Assembly (NCBI RefSeq): GCF_024347315.1
Contig: NZ_AP025461.1
Location: 1,541,757 to 1,605,756 of the forward strand
From: Vibrio atlanticus
Lineage (GTDB): Bacteria; Pseudomonadota; Gammaproteobacteria; Enterobacterales; Vibrionaceae
DNA length: 64,000 nt
Reading direction: 5' to 3'
In this document: piece after piece, positions 44,804-53,311 of the stretch
Numbering within the stretch: the first letter of the stretch is position 1
Layout of the letters: the number at the start of each line of letters is the position of its first letter
Program-made: the position numbers and the translations under genes
The notes under the pieces: generated by a model
What the model was told of the DNA's origin: nothing
Database searches by the model: none
What the model saw: the letters and a program-made list of their open reading frames with translations, nothing else

Positions 44804-45835
44804 ATGAAAAAAACAATAATCTACACCGTACTAGCGAGCGCAATTTTGTCTACTTATGCACATGCAGAGACAAAGATCACTCCAAAACAAGCTACCGTGG
44901 TCGCGACCATGACTGAACGCCCAGGTAACCCTTCGGTTACACCAGATGGGCGTTTATTGTTAAGCGTTCATCCGCTCGATCATCCAACGACTAAAGTCAT
45001 CGAGTTAAGCGTGGCTGGAAATCAAACGCCATACCCGACGATGAAATATGCACAAGGTGAAAACTCTCAATTTAAGGCTGTCATTGCCATTCGTACCGAT
45101 GATAACGGAGTCGCGTGGATTCTCGATCTGGCAACTCATACCATAACGGGCTGGGATACTCGTAATGAAGCATTAGTAAAAACGATAAAAATACCCGCCT
45201 CTGTTCTAAAACCGACAAGCTTCCTACAAGATTTTGCTCTAGACCAAAAAAGACAACGTATTATCATTGCTGATATGACCCAGAACGATCTAAAAAGTGA
45301 AGCCATTCCAGCCTTTGTAACTGTTGACCTAAAGACGGGAGAAGCGGTTCGAGTGGCAGAAAACCACCCATCTATGAAGGCCGACAGTAAAACTGGTTTT
45401 GCGTTAAACCCAATCACGATCGATCCATCTTACGAATGGGTCTATTTCGGAGCTGTCAACGGACGCACTATTTATCGAGTGAAAGCGAGTGAGTTCGATA
45501 ACGATGGAAAGACTGTCGCAGACAATATTAAAAGATACGCAGACAAACCTTATTCAGATGGTATTACTGTAGACAGTGCTCAGAACGTTTATGTTACGGA
45601 TATTGAGAACAATGCAATTGGTGTGTCCACGCCAAAAGGGTACCGAATTATTGCGACGCTGTCAGAGAACCAAACTTGGCCTGATGGCATGTCATTTGGT
45701 CCTGATGGCTATGTTTATGTAACTGTCAATCAACTGAACCGAACCGCAGCTTTAAATAACGGCAAAGATACTGGCATCAGACCATTCGAAGTCGTAAAAA
45801 TCAAAGCACTGGCGACAGGAACGACCGGCCGATAA
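44804..45835 (+). CDS. Periplasmic MRJP/L-dopachrome-tautomerase-related protein
   Basis: A 343-residue protein. The signal peptide (MKKTIIYTVLASAILSTYAHA) is followed by a six-bladed propeller-like sequence: VTPDGRLLLSVHPLDH, VAWILDLATHTITGWD, LQDFALDQKRQRIIIAD, VYFGAVNGRTIYRV, SDGITVDSAQNVYVTDIENN and WPDGMSFGPDGYVYVTVNQL. This is the bacterial branch of the major-royal-jelly-protein/yellow family, often annotated L-dopachrome tautomerase-related. The substrate is unknown, probably a small lactone or sugar-like compound by analogy to SMP-30 folds. A terminator follows at once. Confidence 0.8.
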   Translation: MKKTIIYTVLASAILSTYAHAETKITPKQATVVATMTERPGNPSVTPDGRLLLSVHPLDHPTTKVIELSVAGNQTPYPTMKYAQGENSQFKAVIAIRTDDNGVAWILDLATHTITGWDTRNEALVKTIKIPASVLKPTSFLQDFALDQKRQRIIIADMTQNDLKSEAIPAFVTVDLKTGEAVRVAENHPSMKADSKTGFALNPITIDPSYEWVYFGAVNGRTIYRVKASEFDNDGKTVADNIKRYADKPYSDGITVDSAQNVYVTDIENNAIGVSTPKGYRIIATLSENQTWPDGMSFGPDGYVYVTVNQLNRTAALNNGKDTGIRPFEVVKIKALATGTTGR

Positions 45836-45842
45836 CCAAACG

Positions 45843-45872
45843 AAAGTGAGCCTTTTATACTGGCTCACTTTC
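45843..45872 (+). terminator. Terminator of the MRJP-like gene
   Basis: AAAGTGAGCC pairs with GGCTCACTTT around TTTTATACT, followed by CCTTTCT; it sits right after the stop. Confidence 0.75.
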
Positions 45873-46005
45873 CTTTCTGAAGAGCCCCTTCCCTATTTCT
45901 ACGAGTAAACGAAAGGCATTTATCGTGACGACAAAACATGTGATTTGGTGACCTGAGTTATTCGGACTATATATGCGCCTCTAATTTATTGTCTGAGTGC
46001 TATAC

Positions 46006-46608
46006 ATGAACCAACTTATCGATGCTCTTTCTACCCAAGGCTACTTTGTTTGGGATGACTTCTTAACTCACGAAGAAGTAGTGGCATTGAGGGATTGCAT
46101 TCCAGAGAACTGGAAAAAGGCTAGGATCGGCCGTAACGATGACGTAGCACGAGAAGCAACGATTCGTAGTGACAAAATTCAGTGGGTACGCCGTGATATG
46201 GGCGAACCAGCATCTCTGTTCCTAGACAAAATGGAACAAATTCGTCTAGAAGCAAACAGAGCGTTCTTTTTGGGTCTGTTCGAGTACGAAGCGCACTTTG
46301 CTAAATACGAAAAAGGTGACTTTTACCAGAAGCACTTAGACTGCTTTAAAGGCAATGAAAACCGCCGCCTAACCACTGTGTTCTACATGAATGACGAATG
46401 GTCTGAGGAAGACGCAGGGGAGCTCGTGGTTTACGATCTAAAAGACAACCACATTGCGACCATTCCACCAAAGTCAGGCAGCTTATTTGTGTTCTTGTCT
46501 GAACAGTTCCCACACGAGGTACTGCCGACAAACACAGAGCGATTCAGTATCGCGGGTTGGTTTCGCATTAACGGCGTGAAAGACAACCAATTAGACATCG
46601 CGCACTAA
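46006..46608 (+). CDS. 2-oxoglutarate-Fe(II) oxygenase, prolyl-4-hydroxylase-like
   Basis: A 200-residue protein with the cupin-type facial triad: YQKHLDCF (HxD), FPHEVLPT (second His) and the 2-oxoglutarate-binding Arg in ERFSIAGWFR. LRRLTTVFYMNDEW-type and GELVVYDL segments are conserved in SM-20/EGL-9-like bacterial hydroxylases. A possible target is a ribosomal or elongation-factor proline, as for related Pseudomonas and Vibrio enzymes, but this is inferred. ATG 46006 is chosen; GTG 45997 is three codons upstream. A clear terminator follows. Confidence 0.82.
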   Translation: MNQLIDALSTQGYFVWDDFLTHEEVVALRDCIPENWKKARIGRNDDVAREATIRSDKIQWVRRDMGEPASLFLDKMEQIRLEANRAFFLGLFEYEAHFAKYEKGDFYQKHLDCFKGNENRRLTTVFYMNDEWSEEDAGELVVYDLKDNHIATIPPKSGSLFVFLSEQFPHEVLPTNTERFSIAGWFRINGVKDNQLDIAH

Positions 46609-46636
46609 AACTGTATCCACATCGAACCTTATTCTT

Positions 46637-46663
46637 AGCCTCTCCATCGAGAGGCTTTTTTTG
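46637..46663 (+). terminator. Terminator of the 2OG oxygenase gene
   Basis: AGCCTCT-CCATCG-AGAGGCT followed by seven T. Confidence 0.88.
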
Positions 46664-46748
46664 GGGTCAGAAAAACGTCTTAAAAGCCAAATACATCAAA
46701 CATCAAAACCATCAATAACTTTTCTCTTAAATAAAATCGAAATGAATC

Positions 46749-46764
46749 TTTCACATCAGTGAAA
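46749..46764. promoter_or_regulatory. Inverted repeat upstream of ugpB
   Basis: TTTCAC-ATCA-GTGAAA lies 120 bp before ugpB. In E. coli, ugp is controlled by PhoB and CRP. This sequence is not a clean match to either (no CTGTCAT pair, and only the TCAC/GTGA half-sites resemble CRP arms in reverse), so the factor is unknown. Confidence 0.3.
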
Positions 46765-46884
46765 CGGTTTAGCCACGTAAGTGAAATATACCCTGTTCAA
46801 GATAGCTTCAAACGATACCCCTACCGTCTCGTTAATACTCAAATTCAATACCTCTATATCGATTTCATCCAAAAGGAAAAGAAG

Positions 46885-48177
46885 ATGAATAAGCTAATTT
46901 TGGCAGGCGTTATTTCTGCGACAGCAGCAATGCCGGCGTTCGCAACGACTCAAGTAACTTGGTGGCACGCAATGGGCGGCCAACTGGGAGAAACCGTCAA
47001 TAAGATTGCGACTGACTTTAATGCGTCACAAGATGATTACAAGATCACGCCAATCTATAAAGGTTCATACACAGAGACCTTAACAGCGGGTATCGCAGCA
47101 TATCGAGCAGGCGAAGCACCTAACATTCTACAAGTCTTCGATGCCGGTGCTGCAACCATCATGAACGCCAAAGGTGTCGCCAAACCGGTACAGGATATTC
47201 TGGTTGAATCGGGCTACAACTTTAATTCAAACGACTACCTAGCTGGCGTTCGTAACTTCTATGCCGACAACCAAGGCAAGATGGTTGGTATGCCTTTCAA
47301 CAGTTCGACGCCGGTTCTTTACTACAACAAAGACCTTCTCGCAGAAGTGGGAGCCGAAGCGCCTAAGACTTATGAAGAACTCGAAGTTGTTGCTAAGAAA
47401 CTGAAGGCCGAAGGGCACATCGCGTTTTCTCAATCTCTGACGCCGTGGATCATGTTTGAAAACTTTAAGTCTCGCCACAATCTACCGGTCGCAGACCAAA
47501 ACAATGGTTACGACGGCTTATCCACTAAGATCATGTTCAATACCAAAGACATGATGATGCATGTTAGCAAGATGAAAGAGTGGTCAGATCTAGGTTACTA
47601 CAAGTATTACGGCAGCGACTGGGACGCGAACCAAACACCTTTCGAGCGCCAAGAAGTGGCGATGTGGATGGGTTCTTCAGGCTCTTTCGGTGGCTTGCGT
47701 AACCGTGTACCTTTCGAGTTAGGCACAACTTACCTTCCATACTGGAAATCGGTCAACCCTGATGCTGGCTTAACCTTCATTGGTGGTGCCGCTCTGTTTG
47801 CACTCAATGGCCATGACCAACAACAAGACAAAGGTGTTGCTGCGTTCTTTGATTACCTGACAAAGCCTGAAACTCAGGTTTACTGGCACAAAACAACAGG
47901 CTATGTACCTGTAACAACGGCTGCCTATGAACTAGCGAAAAAGTCCGGCTACTACACAGAGCAGCCAGACGCAGAAGTGGGCGTTAAGCAACTAAGCCTC
48001 AAATCGGGCGAGTGGACTAAAGGCTACCGCCTAGGTTATTACCCGCAGATCCGTGAAGTGATGCACCGTGAGTTCGATAACATCTTCGCTGACCGCTCTA
48101 GCGTCGAGAGCAGCCTAGACAAGGTCGAAGATGAGAGCAGCAAACTACTAAAGCGCTTCGCTCGAACGATGAACTAG
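46885..48177 (+). CDS. ugpB: UgpB, glycerol-3-phosphate ABC transporter binding protein
   Basis: A 430-residue periplasmic protein, near E. coli UgpB in length. Signal peptide MNKLILAGVISATAAMPAFA. The mature part has TQVTWWHAMGGQLGETVNKI, YKITPIYKGSYTETLTAGIA and MPFNSSTPVLYYNKDLL, hallmarks of UgpB. ATG 46885 follows AAGGAAAAGAAG; the longer frame to 46759 lacks a site. It is the first gene of ugpBAECQ and is separated from ugpA by 271 bp with tandem repeats and a hairpin, a layout that would allow higher expression of the binding protein. Confidence 0.93.
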   Translation: MNKLILAGVISATAAMPAFATTQVTWWHAMGGQLGETVNKIATDFNASQDDYKITPIYKGSYTETLTAGIAAYRAGEAPNILQVFDAGAATIMNAKGVAKPVQDILVESGYNFNSNDYLAGVRNFYADNQGKMVGMPFNSSTPVLYYNKDLLAEVGAEAPKTYEELEVVAKKLKAEGHIAFSQSLTPWIMFENFKSRHNLPVADQNNGYDGLSTKIMFNTKDMMMHVSKMKEWSDLGYYKYYGSDWDANQTPFERQEVAMWMGSSGSFGGLRNRVPFELGTTYLPYWKSVNPDAGLTFIGGAALFALNGHDQQQDKGVAAFFDYLTKPETQVYWHKTTGYVPVTTAAYELAKKSGYYTEQPDAEVGVKQLSLKSGEWTKGYRLGYYPQIREVMHREFDNIFADRSSVESSLDKVEDESSKLLKRFARTMN

Positions 48178-48220
48178 ATCGATTAGTAACTAGATCGATC
48201 AGTAAACTGGATCGACTAAT
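48172..48220. repeat. Tandem 16-bp repeat at the end of ugpB
   Basis: AACTAGATCGATTAGT (48172-48187), AACTAGATCGATCAGT (48188-48203) and a diverged third copy AAACTGGATCGACTAAT (48204-48220). The first copy includes the ugpB stop codon. Confidence 0.8.
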
Positions 48221-48272
48221 GAAACGAAACTGTTCACAAGCTTAAGGCTTAGCGAATCAAAGCCGTTCATTG

Positions 48273-48326
48273 CTCCTCACCACTTGTCACTGCGTCATTA
48301 AAAACGTAATGGCAAGGTGTGAGGAG
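48273..48326 (+). other. Long hairpin between ugpB and ugpA
   Basis: CTCCTCAC (48273-48280) pairs with GTGAGGAG (48319-48326), followed inward by CTTG/CAAG and CATTA/TAATG pairs. No T tract follows. It is likely an mRNA-stabilising or attenuating element that sets the ratio of binding protein to permease, as known for malE-malF type operons. Confidence 0.5.
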
Positions 48327-48448
48327 ACTCTTCCCTAGCGCCATTTCTTGCTCCAACAACGATAACTCAACGGGATGCATGCCTGATATCGCGCTAGTGG
48401 TAACAGCCGCTCATAGTGGCCACTGTAATTATTTTTAGGGATTACCCT

Positions 48449-49330
48449 GTGGAACGACGTCAACAATTCTTTCACTCTCCGCTGCCTTACCTATTTTTGG
48501 CACCTCAGATACTCATCATTGCGGTTTTCTTTATCTACCCAGCGGCAAAGGCGGTTTACCTTTCATTTATGCTGGAAGACCCTTGGGGAACCTCATCGAT
48601 ATTCGTATGGTTTGAGAACTACCAAATGCTATTCGAATCGAGCGAGTATCTGAACTCGATTGGATTTACCTTGATGTTCGCGATTGTGGTCTCTTTCCTT
48701 TCGCTTGCCTTAGCTCTGCTGCTCGCGGTGAAAGCTGACAATATCATTCATGGACAAGGCGCTTACAAGGTCACTCTCACTTGGGTTTACGCGGTTGCCC
48801 CTGCGATTGCAGGTGTTATCGGTGCTTTCTTGTTTAACCCGCACATTGGCGTGTTCACAGAAATCTTTGCTGTTGTGGGTTGGGATTTTAGCTTCCAAAC
48901 CGATCCCGTGGATGCCACGTTTGCTCTGATTTTGGTTTCCGTGTGGAAACAGGTTTCGGTGAATTTCATCTACTTCCTAGCGGGACTCCAATCGATCTCT
49001 TACGCCGTAAAAGAAGCGGCGATGCTGGATTGTGTCAGCGACTCAAAACGTTTCTGGACCATTACCTTCCCACTGCTCGCCCCGACTGGCTTCTTTCTAC
49101 TGGTCATCAACCTCACCTACTCATTCTTTGAAACCTTTGGCGTGATAGACACCATGACCAATGGTGGCCCAGGTGGCGGTACAACTTCATTAGTGTACAA
49201 GGTGTATCGAGATGGTTTTGTTGGCGCAGATTTAGGCGGCAGTTCCGCCCAGTCTGTTGTGTTGTTACTACTGGTACTCACTCTCACATTTATCCAGTTT
49301 CGCGTTGTAGAAAAGCGCGTCCATTACTAG
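48449..49330 (+). CDS. ugpA: UgpA, glycerol-3-phosphate ABC permease
   Basis: A 293-residue permease with six membrane helices (for example YLFLAPQILIIAVFFIYPA). The EAA loop is KEAAMLDCVSDSKRFWTITF(PLL). The C-terminal TNGGPGGGTTSLVYKVY is typical of MalF/UgpA-type subunits. GTG 48449 follows TTAGGGAT and gives the E. coli-like length of 293; the longer frame to 48416 is not needed. It works with UgpE to form the membrane channel. Confidence 0.92.
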   Translation: MERRQQFFHSPLPYLFLAPQILIIAVFFIYPAAKAVYLSFMLEDPWGTSSIFVWFENYQMLFESSEYLNSIGFTLMFAIVVSFLSLALALLLAVKADNIIHGQGAYKVTLTWVYAVAPAIAGVIGAFLFNPHIGVFTEIFAVVGWDFSFQTDPVDATFALILVSVWKQVSVNFIYFLAGLQSISYAVKEAAMLDCVSDSKRFWTITFPLLAPTGFFLLVINLTYSFFETFGVIDTMTNGGPGGGTTSLVYKVYRDGFVGADLGGSSAQSVVLLLLVLTLTFIQFRVVEKRVHY

Positions 49331-49368
49331 CCCCTCCCCGCTAGGATTTAACGCGACAGGAGTTATTT

Positions 49369-50211
49369 ATGAAAAGTAATAAGGTCTCAGACCACCTAAT
49401 TTTAATTGCAGGGATGCTGTTTATGTTGGTCCCTATCTGGCTAATCTTCGCTAGTTCTACGCATAACCCAAACACCATTGTCAGCGAAGGTCTGCAATGG
49501 CTACCGGGCGATAACTTTACGGCTATTTATAGCGAAGCTTGGAACAAAAGCATGGGCTTTAGTGGCGAAGTCACCGCCAGTAAAATGATCGCCAACTCGA
49601 TGATCATGGGGCTAGGTTTTGCGATCGGTAAGATCATCATTTCGATGATGGCCGCGTTTGCTTTAGTCTACTTTAGACTCCCTTACGCCACGGCGTGGTT
49701 TTGGCTGATCTTCGTGACGCTGTTACTGCCATTAGAGGTTCGTATTATCCCTTCCTATGAAGTTGTCGCTGGGCTTGGTCTTCTTAATAGCTATACAGGG
49801 TTGATTCTGCCTTTGATCGCATCAGCCACCGCGACCTTCTTTTTTAGGCAGTTCTTCAAAACCATCCCCGATGAATTATTAGAAGCCGCTCAGCTAGATA
49901 ACGCAGGCCCATTTCGGTTCTTTATCGATATCTTACTGCCTCTTTCTAAAACCATGATCGCCGCTATTTTCATCATCATGTTTGTGGTGGGTTGGAACCA
50001 ATACTTATGGCCGATCATGATGACTACCGATGAAGGCTACAACACCATCGTGATGGGCATCAAACAAGTACTCAATAATATCAATGAAACCAGTTTACCG
50101 CGCTATGACTATGCTTTCGCCATGGTGATTTTAGCCATGTTGCCACCCGTATTAGTGGTGGTTGTATTTCAGCGTTGGTTTGTAAAAGGGCTAGTAGAAA
50201 GTGAAAAATAA
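49369..50211 (+). CDS. ugpE: UgpE, glycerol-3-phosphate ABC permease
   Basis: A 280-residue MalG-type permease with six helices. The EAA loop reads LLEAAQLDNAGPFRFFIDIL, and WNQYLWPIMMTTDEGYNTIVM is strongly UgpE-like. GACAGGAG upstream supports ATG 49369, 38 bp after ugpA. The 3' end may overlap an upstream start of ugpC by 11 bp. Confidence 0.93.
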   Translation: MKSNKVSDHLILIAGMLFMLVPIWLIFASSTHNPNTIVSEGLQWLPGDNFTAIYSEAWNKSMGFSGEVTASKMIANSMIMGLGFAIGKIIISMMAAFALVYFRLPYATAWFWLIFVTLLLPLEVRIIPSYEVVAGLGLLNSYTGLILPLIASATATFFFRQFFKTIPDELLEAAQLDNAGPFRFFIDILLPLSKTMIAAIFIIMFVVGWNQYLWPIMMTTDEGYNTIVMGIKQVLNNINETSLPRYDYAFAMVILAMLPPVLVVVVFQRWFVKGLVESEK

Positions 50212-50320
50212 TAACGACACGACTCAAATGAACAATAACCGCATTCAATCACTCGATGAGTACAAGACGTCTCACCAGCCTTCTCACCAAGCTATCCACA
50301 AAAATACAGAGGACACCCCG

Positions 50321-51511
50321 ATGCCAAAGCTAAAACAAACGTTAGCGCACAACCAAGCCACTCACGATCGTACGCGCAAAGCTCCCATCATGCTGGGTAT
50401 CAAAAACTTGGTAAAGACGTATGAAAACGGCCATCAAGCCGTCAAAGGAGTCTCGCTTGATATCGATGAGGGTGAGTTCCTTGTTTTGGTGGGTCCTTCT
50501 GGTTGTGGCAAGTCTTCTATCCTACGTTCCATTGCGGGTTTGGAAAGCATCTCTGGTGGCGAGATTCACTTAAGTGGTCGCCGCGTTGATAACGAAAAGC
50601 CAGCTCAGCGTGATATCGCAATGGTCTTCCAAAATTATGCGCTCTACCCGCACATGTCGGTTTACAAAAACCTAGCTTATGGCTTAAAGAACCGAGGTGT
50701 TAGTCAGCACCTTATTGAAGAGAAAATTGAGAAAGTCGCCAAAACGCTGAAAATCGAAGAATACCTAGACCACAAGCCAGCCAAGCTTTCGGGTGGTCAA
50801 CGTCAACGTGTTGCTATGGGACGAGCGATCGTTCGCGATCCACAACTTTTTCTGTTTGACGAACCTTTGTCTAACCTAGATGCCTCACTGCGTGCTCACA
50901 TGAGATTAGAGATCAAAAAACTGCAACGCGAACTTGGCGTGACCAGTGTTTACGTGACTCATGACCAAGTCGAAGCCATGACACTGGCTGATAGAATCGT
51001 GGTGCTCAACAAAGGCCAGATAGAGCAAGTCGGAACGCCACGAGAGGTCTACCACCAGCCAGCCAGTACTTTTGTGGCGAGCTTCATTGGCAGCCCTGCA
51101 ATGAATTTTTTACCAGCAACACTCGATGACGGATACCTTGAGATTGGTGATCAGCAAATGTACTTACCCGAGTACGCCCACGTAAAAAATACAGCTATCA
51201 CACTTGGTATTCGTCCAGAGCACCCTGAAATTGGTTCAGAATTGATGATGAACACCTTGCCTCTTGAACTGCGTATCAGTGTGGTTGAGCCTTTGGGTCC
51301 AAATCAATTGGTTCATGGTCTGGTGAACGAGCAGCCCTTCATTGCAGTAACACCCGAAACGACACTGTGCCAAGCCGTCCCCCTAGAGCTAAGAATCGAT
51401 AAATCCAACCTGCATATTTTTGACAATCATGGCAAACGCATTCACCCAAATAACTTCACATCACAGGAGCCACACGAAGATACGACAAGCTTAACGACGG
51501 CTCTCGCTTAA
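50321..51511 (+). CDS. ugpC: UgpC, glycerol-3-phosphate ABC ATPase
   Basis: A 396-residue ATPase from ATG 50321. Walker A is GPSGCGKSS, signature LSGGQRQRVAMGRAIVRDP, Walker B LFLFDEPLSNLD, and the switch His is in YVTHDQVEAMTLA. The C-terminal TOBE-like domain (TLGIRPEHPEI) is typical of MalK/UgpC. The start is uncertain: AGAGGA lies eight bases before ATG 50321, while the frame extends to GTG 50201, overlapping ugpE, and a core-length form would start at ATG 50390. A low-complexity, Gln/His/Asn-rich N-terminus is unusual for UgpC. Confidence 0.9.
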   Translation: MPKLKQTLAHNQATHDRTRKAPIMLGIKNLVKTYENGHQAVKGVSLDIDEGEFLVLVGPSGCGKSSILRSIAGLESISGGEIHLSGRRVDNEKPAQRDIAMVFQNYALYPHMSVYKNLAYGLKNRGVSQHLIEEKIEKVAKTLKIEEYLDHKPAKLSGGQRQRVAMGRAIVRDPQLFLFDEPLSNLDASLRAHMRLEIKKLQRELGVTSVYVTHDQVEAMTLADRIVVLNKGQIEQVGTPREVYHQPASTFVASFIGSPAMNFLPATLDDGYLEIGDQQMYLPEYAHVKNTAITLGIRPEHPEIGSELMMNTLPLELRISVVEPLGPNQLVHGLVNEQPFIAVTPETTLCQAVPLELRIDKSNLHIFDNHGKRIHPNNFTSQEPHEDTTSLTTALA

Positions 51512-51567
51512 TCGAGTACACTGATATTTAATGCGTTTTTACGGTGCGTCTTTAAGAAGGATTAATT

Positions 51568-52287
51568 ATGTCGTCTATCATCGTAGGTCATAGAGGTGTA
51601 GCAGGTACTCACCCAGAAAATACCAAAGCAAGCATTGAACAAGCGGCGAAACTCGGTTTGAAATGGATTGAAGTTGATATTCAGCCCACTCAGGATGATC
51701 AACTTGTGGTTTGTCACGACCACACGCTTGAGCGCTGCAGCGATGGCAAGGGTCGTGTCGACGAACATACCCTTGCAGAACTGCGTCAGCTTGACTTTGG
51801 CAGTTGGAAGTCTGAGCAGTTCGCGGGTGAAAAAATACTGACGTTGGAAGAGTTGCTCGCGCTTGTTGAGCAGCATGATCTTAGCGTCAACCTAGAAGTC
51901 AAAGTCGATAGCCGACATCAAGCACCTCATGTCGTTGATTTGCTGCACACCGAGTTGATTCATTCAAATCTAGACACCGACAGAGTTTTGCTTTCAAGCT
52001 TCAGCCATCAAGTCGTTGCTGAAGTGGCTCGTCATTTGCCTAGATACCGTGTCGGTCTGATCACAGAACAACTGACTCAAGATGATCTTATGCTGATTGA
52101 TGAGGTTAAAGCGTTCAGTTGTCACATGAACTACGAGCATCTGAAGCAGAGCGATCTTGATACACTTGGTGAAGCAAACATTCAAACATGGTGCTACACC
52201 GTCAATGATCCGTCCCGCTTCAAATTTCTCTCAAAAGTAGATGCTGTATTTACTGATTTTCCGAATCAGTTCAATCCTATAAATTGA
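51568..52287 (+). CDS. ugpQ: UgpQ, glycerophosphodiester phosphodiesterase
   Basis: A 239-residue cytosolic GDPD-fold enzyme: VGHRGVAGTHPENTKASI (active-site His and Arg, with PENT), WIEVDIQPTQDDQLVVCHD (Glu-Asp metal pair and second His) and VNLEVKVD. It hydrolyses glycerophosphodiesters arriving through UgpBAEC to glycerol-3-phosphate and an alcohol. AAGAAGGATTAATT upstream supports ATG 51568. It completes the ugpBAECQ order seen in E. coli. Confidence 0.93.
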   Translation: MSSIIVGHRGVAGTHPENTKASIEQAAKLGLKWIEVDIQPTQDDQLVVCHDHTLERCSDGKGRVDEHTLAELRQLDFGSWKSEQFAGEKILTLEELLALVEQHDLSVNLEVKVDSRHQAPHVVDLLHTELIHSNLDTDRVLLSSFSHQVVAEVARHLPRYRVGLITEQLTQDDLMLIDEVKAFSCHMNYEHLKQSDLDTLGEANIQTWCYTVNDPSRFKFLSKVDAVFTDFPNQFNPIN

Positions 52288-52388
52288 GCTCGTAAATACC
52301 GCAAAAATAGCCACGATAAACTTTAAAATAAACTCCCGGGATGCCTTAAAATTAACTCTCGGGAAACCATAAAATTAAGTAGCAAACA

Positions 52389-52422
52389 CAAGTGAGTAGG
52401 AGTACATTCCGCTACTCACTTG
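52389..52422 (+). terminator. Hairpin after ugpQ
   Basis: A perfect 11-bp stem (CAAGTGAGTAG and its complement) encloses a 12-nt loop, with only a weak T-rich stretch after it. Just upstream, two imperfect 25-bp direct repeats with the core TTAAAATWAACTC.CGGGA occur near 52320-52370. Confidence 0.6.
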
Positions 52423-52469
52423 GTTTCACTAGCTCGCCTTATTAGACAGCTTCATTGGTTACTTAATTT

Positions 52470-53207
52470 ATGGATCTCATTTTTAGTCCAACCTTCCCAA
52501 TTTTGGGTGCAATCTTCATTTTCGCCGCTATTGTTCGTGGCTTCTCAGGTTTTGGTTTCACCTTAGTGGCATTGCCATTGAGTGCGTTATTCGTGCCTGT
52601 TATCGAACTGGTTCCTGTTTTCATGCTGATCGACCTGTTAGGCAATATCCAATTGCTGCCGAAGGTTAAACATCACGTAAATTGGCGATGGGTTTCAAAG
52701 GTATTTATCCCTTGTTTGGCCTTCACGCCCGTCGGCTTGCTGTTGCTCAAATCCGTTAGCCAAGACACGATCATCTTGATCATCAGCGCCTTCATTTTTG
52801 CATCTGCATTTATGATCTACAAAGGGTTCCAGTATAAAAGAGAGCCTAGATTTGCTCCCTATATTCTAGGTAGCCTTGCTGGGATAATGAACGGCGCAGC
52901 TTCAATGTCAGGGCCTCCGATTGGTACACACGCATTGGCAAACCCAGTTGCTCCGCATATAGCCAGAGCTGGCCTGATTGCGTTCTTTGTGTTGGCAGAT
53001 TCCAGTGCGTTTGTATCGGCATCTATCGCAGGATTAGTCGACCGCGAGGTGGTCTGGCTTACTTTTGCACTGTTACCAAGCAGCATGTTTGGCGGTTATG
53101 TGGGTTCTAAACTATTCGAGAGATTTGGTGGGGCGAAATTCAAGCCAGTCACGATTGCATTGCTGATCGTGATTGCGATATTCAGTGCAGGTCGAGTCAT
53201 ACTGTAA
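52470..53207 (+). CDS. TauE/SafE-family exporter
   Basis: A 245-residue membrane protein with about eight helices and two internal repeats starting AAIVRGFSGFGFTLVALPLS and GIMNGAASMSGPPIG, the TauE/SafE signature. Members export sulfite, sulfoacetate or other organic anions. No sulfur-metabolism gene is adjacent, so the substrate is unknown. No strong ribosome site is visible upstream. Confidence 0.85.
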   Translation: MDLIFSPTFPILGAIFIFAAIVRGFSGFGFTLVALPLSALFVPVIELVPVFMLIDLLGNIQLLPKVKHHVNWRWVSKVFIPCLAFTPVGLLLLKSVSQDTIILIISAFIFASAFMIYKGFQYKREPRFAPYILGSLAGIMNGAASMSGPPIGTHALANPVAPHIARAGLIAFFVLADSSAFVSASIAGLVDREVVWLTFALLPSSMFGGYVGSKLFERFGGAKFKPVTIALLIVIAIFSAGRVIL

Positions 53208-53241
53208 CTGACTTTAGCGGTTAATTTCGGAAGTTGCTTTC

Positions 53242-53280
53242 GCGAATTGACTGCGCGAATTGCCTGCGCGAATAGATTCC
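53242..53280. repeat. Tandem 13-bp repeat after the TauE-family gene
   Basis: GCGAATTGACTGC, GCGAATTGCCTGC and GCGAATAGATTCC follow one another within a longer inverted repeat (TTTCGGAA at about 53225 and TTCCGAAA at about 53277). The unit lies 35 bp after the stop of the exporter gene, between it and a converging gene. Confidence 0.75.
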
Positions 53281-53311
53281 GAAAGTGATTAAGAAAACTG
53301 GGTACCAATGA

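Noticed and set aside
46749..46764. CRP or PhoB site before ugpB
   Set aside because: The arms TTTCAC/GTGAAA do not fit the TGTGA-N6-TCACA order, and no CTGTCAT repeats are present; kept only as an unnamed inverted repeat.
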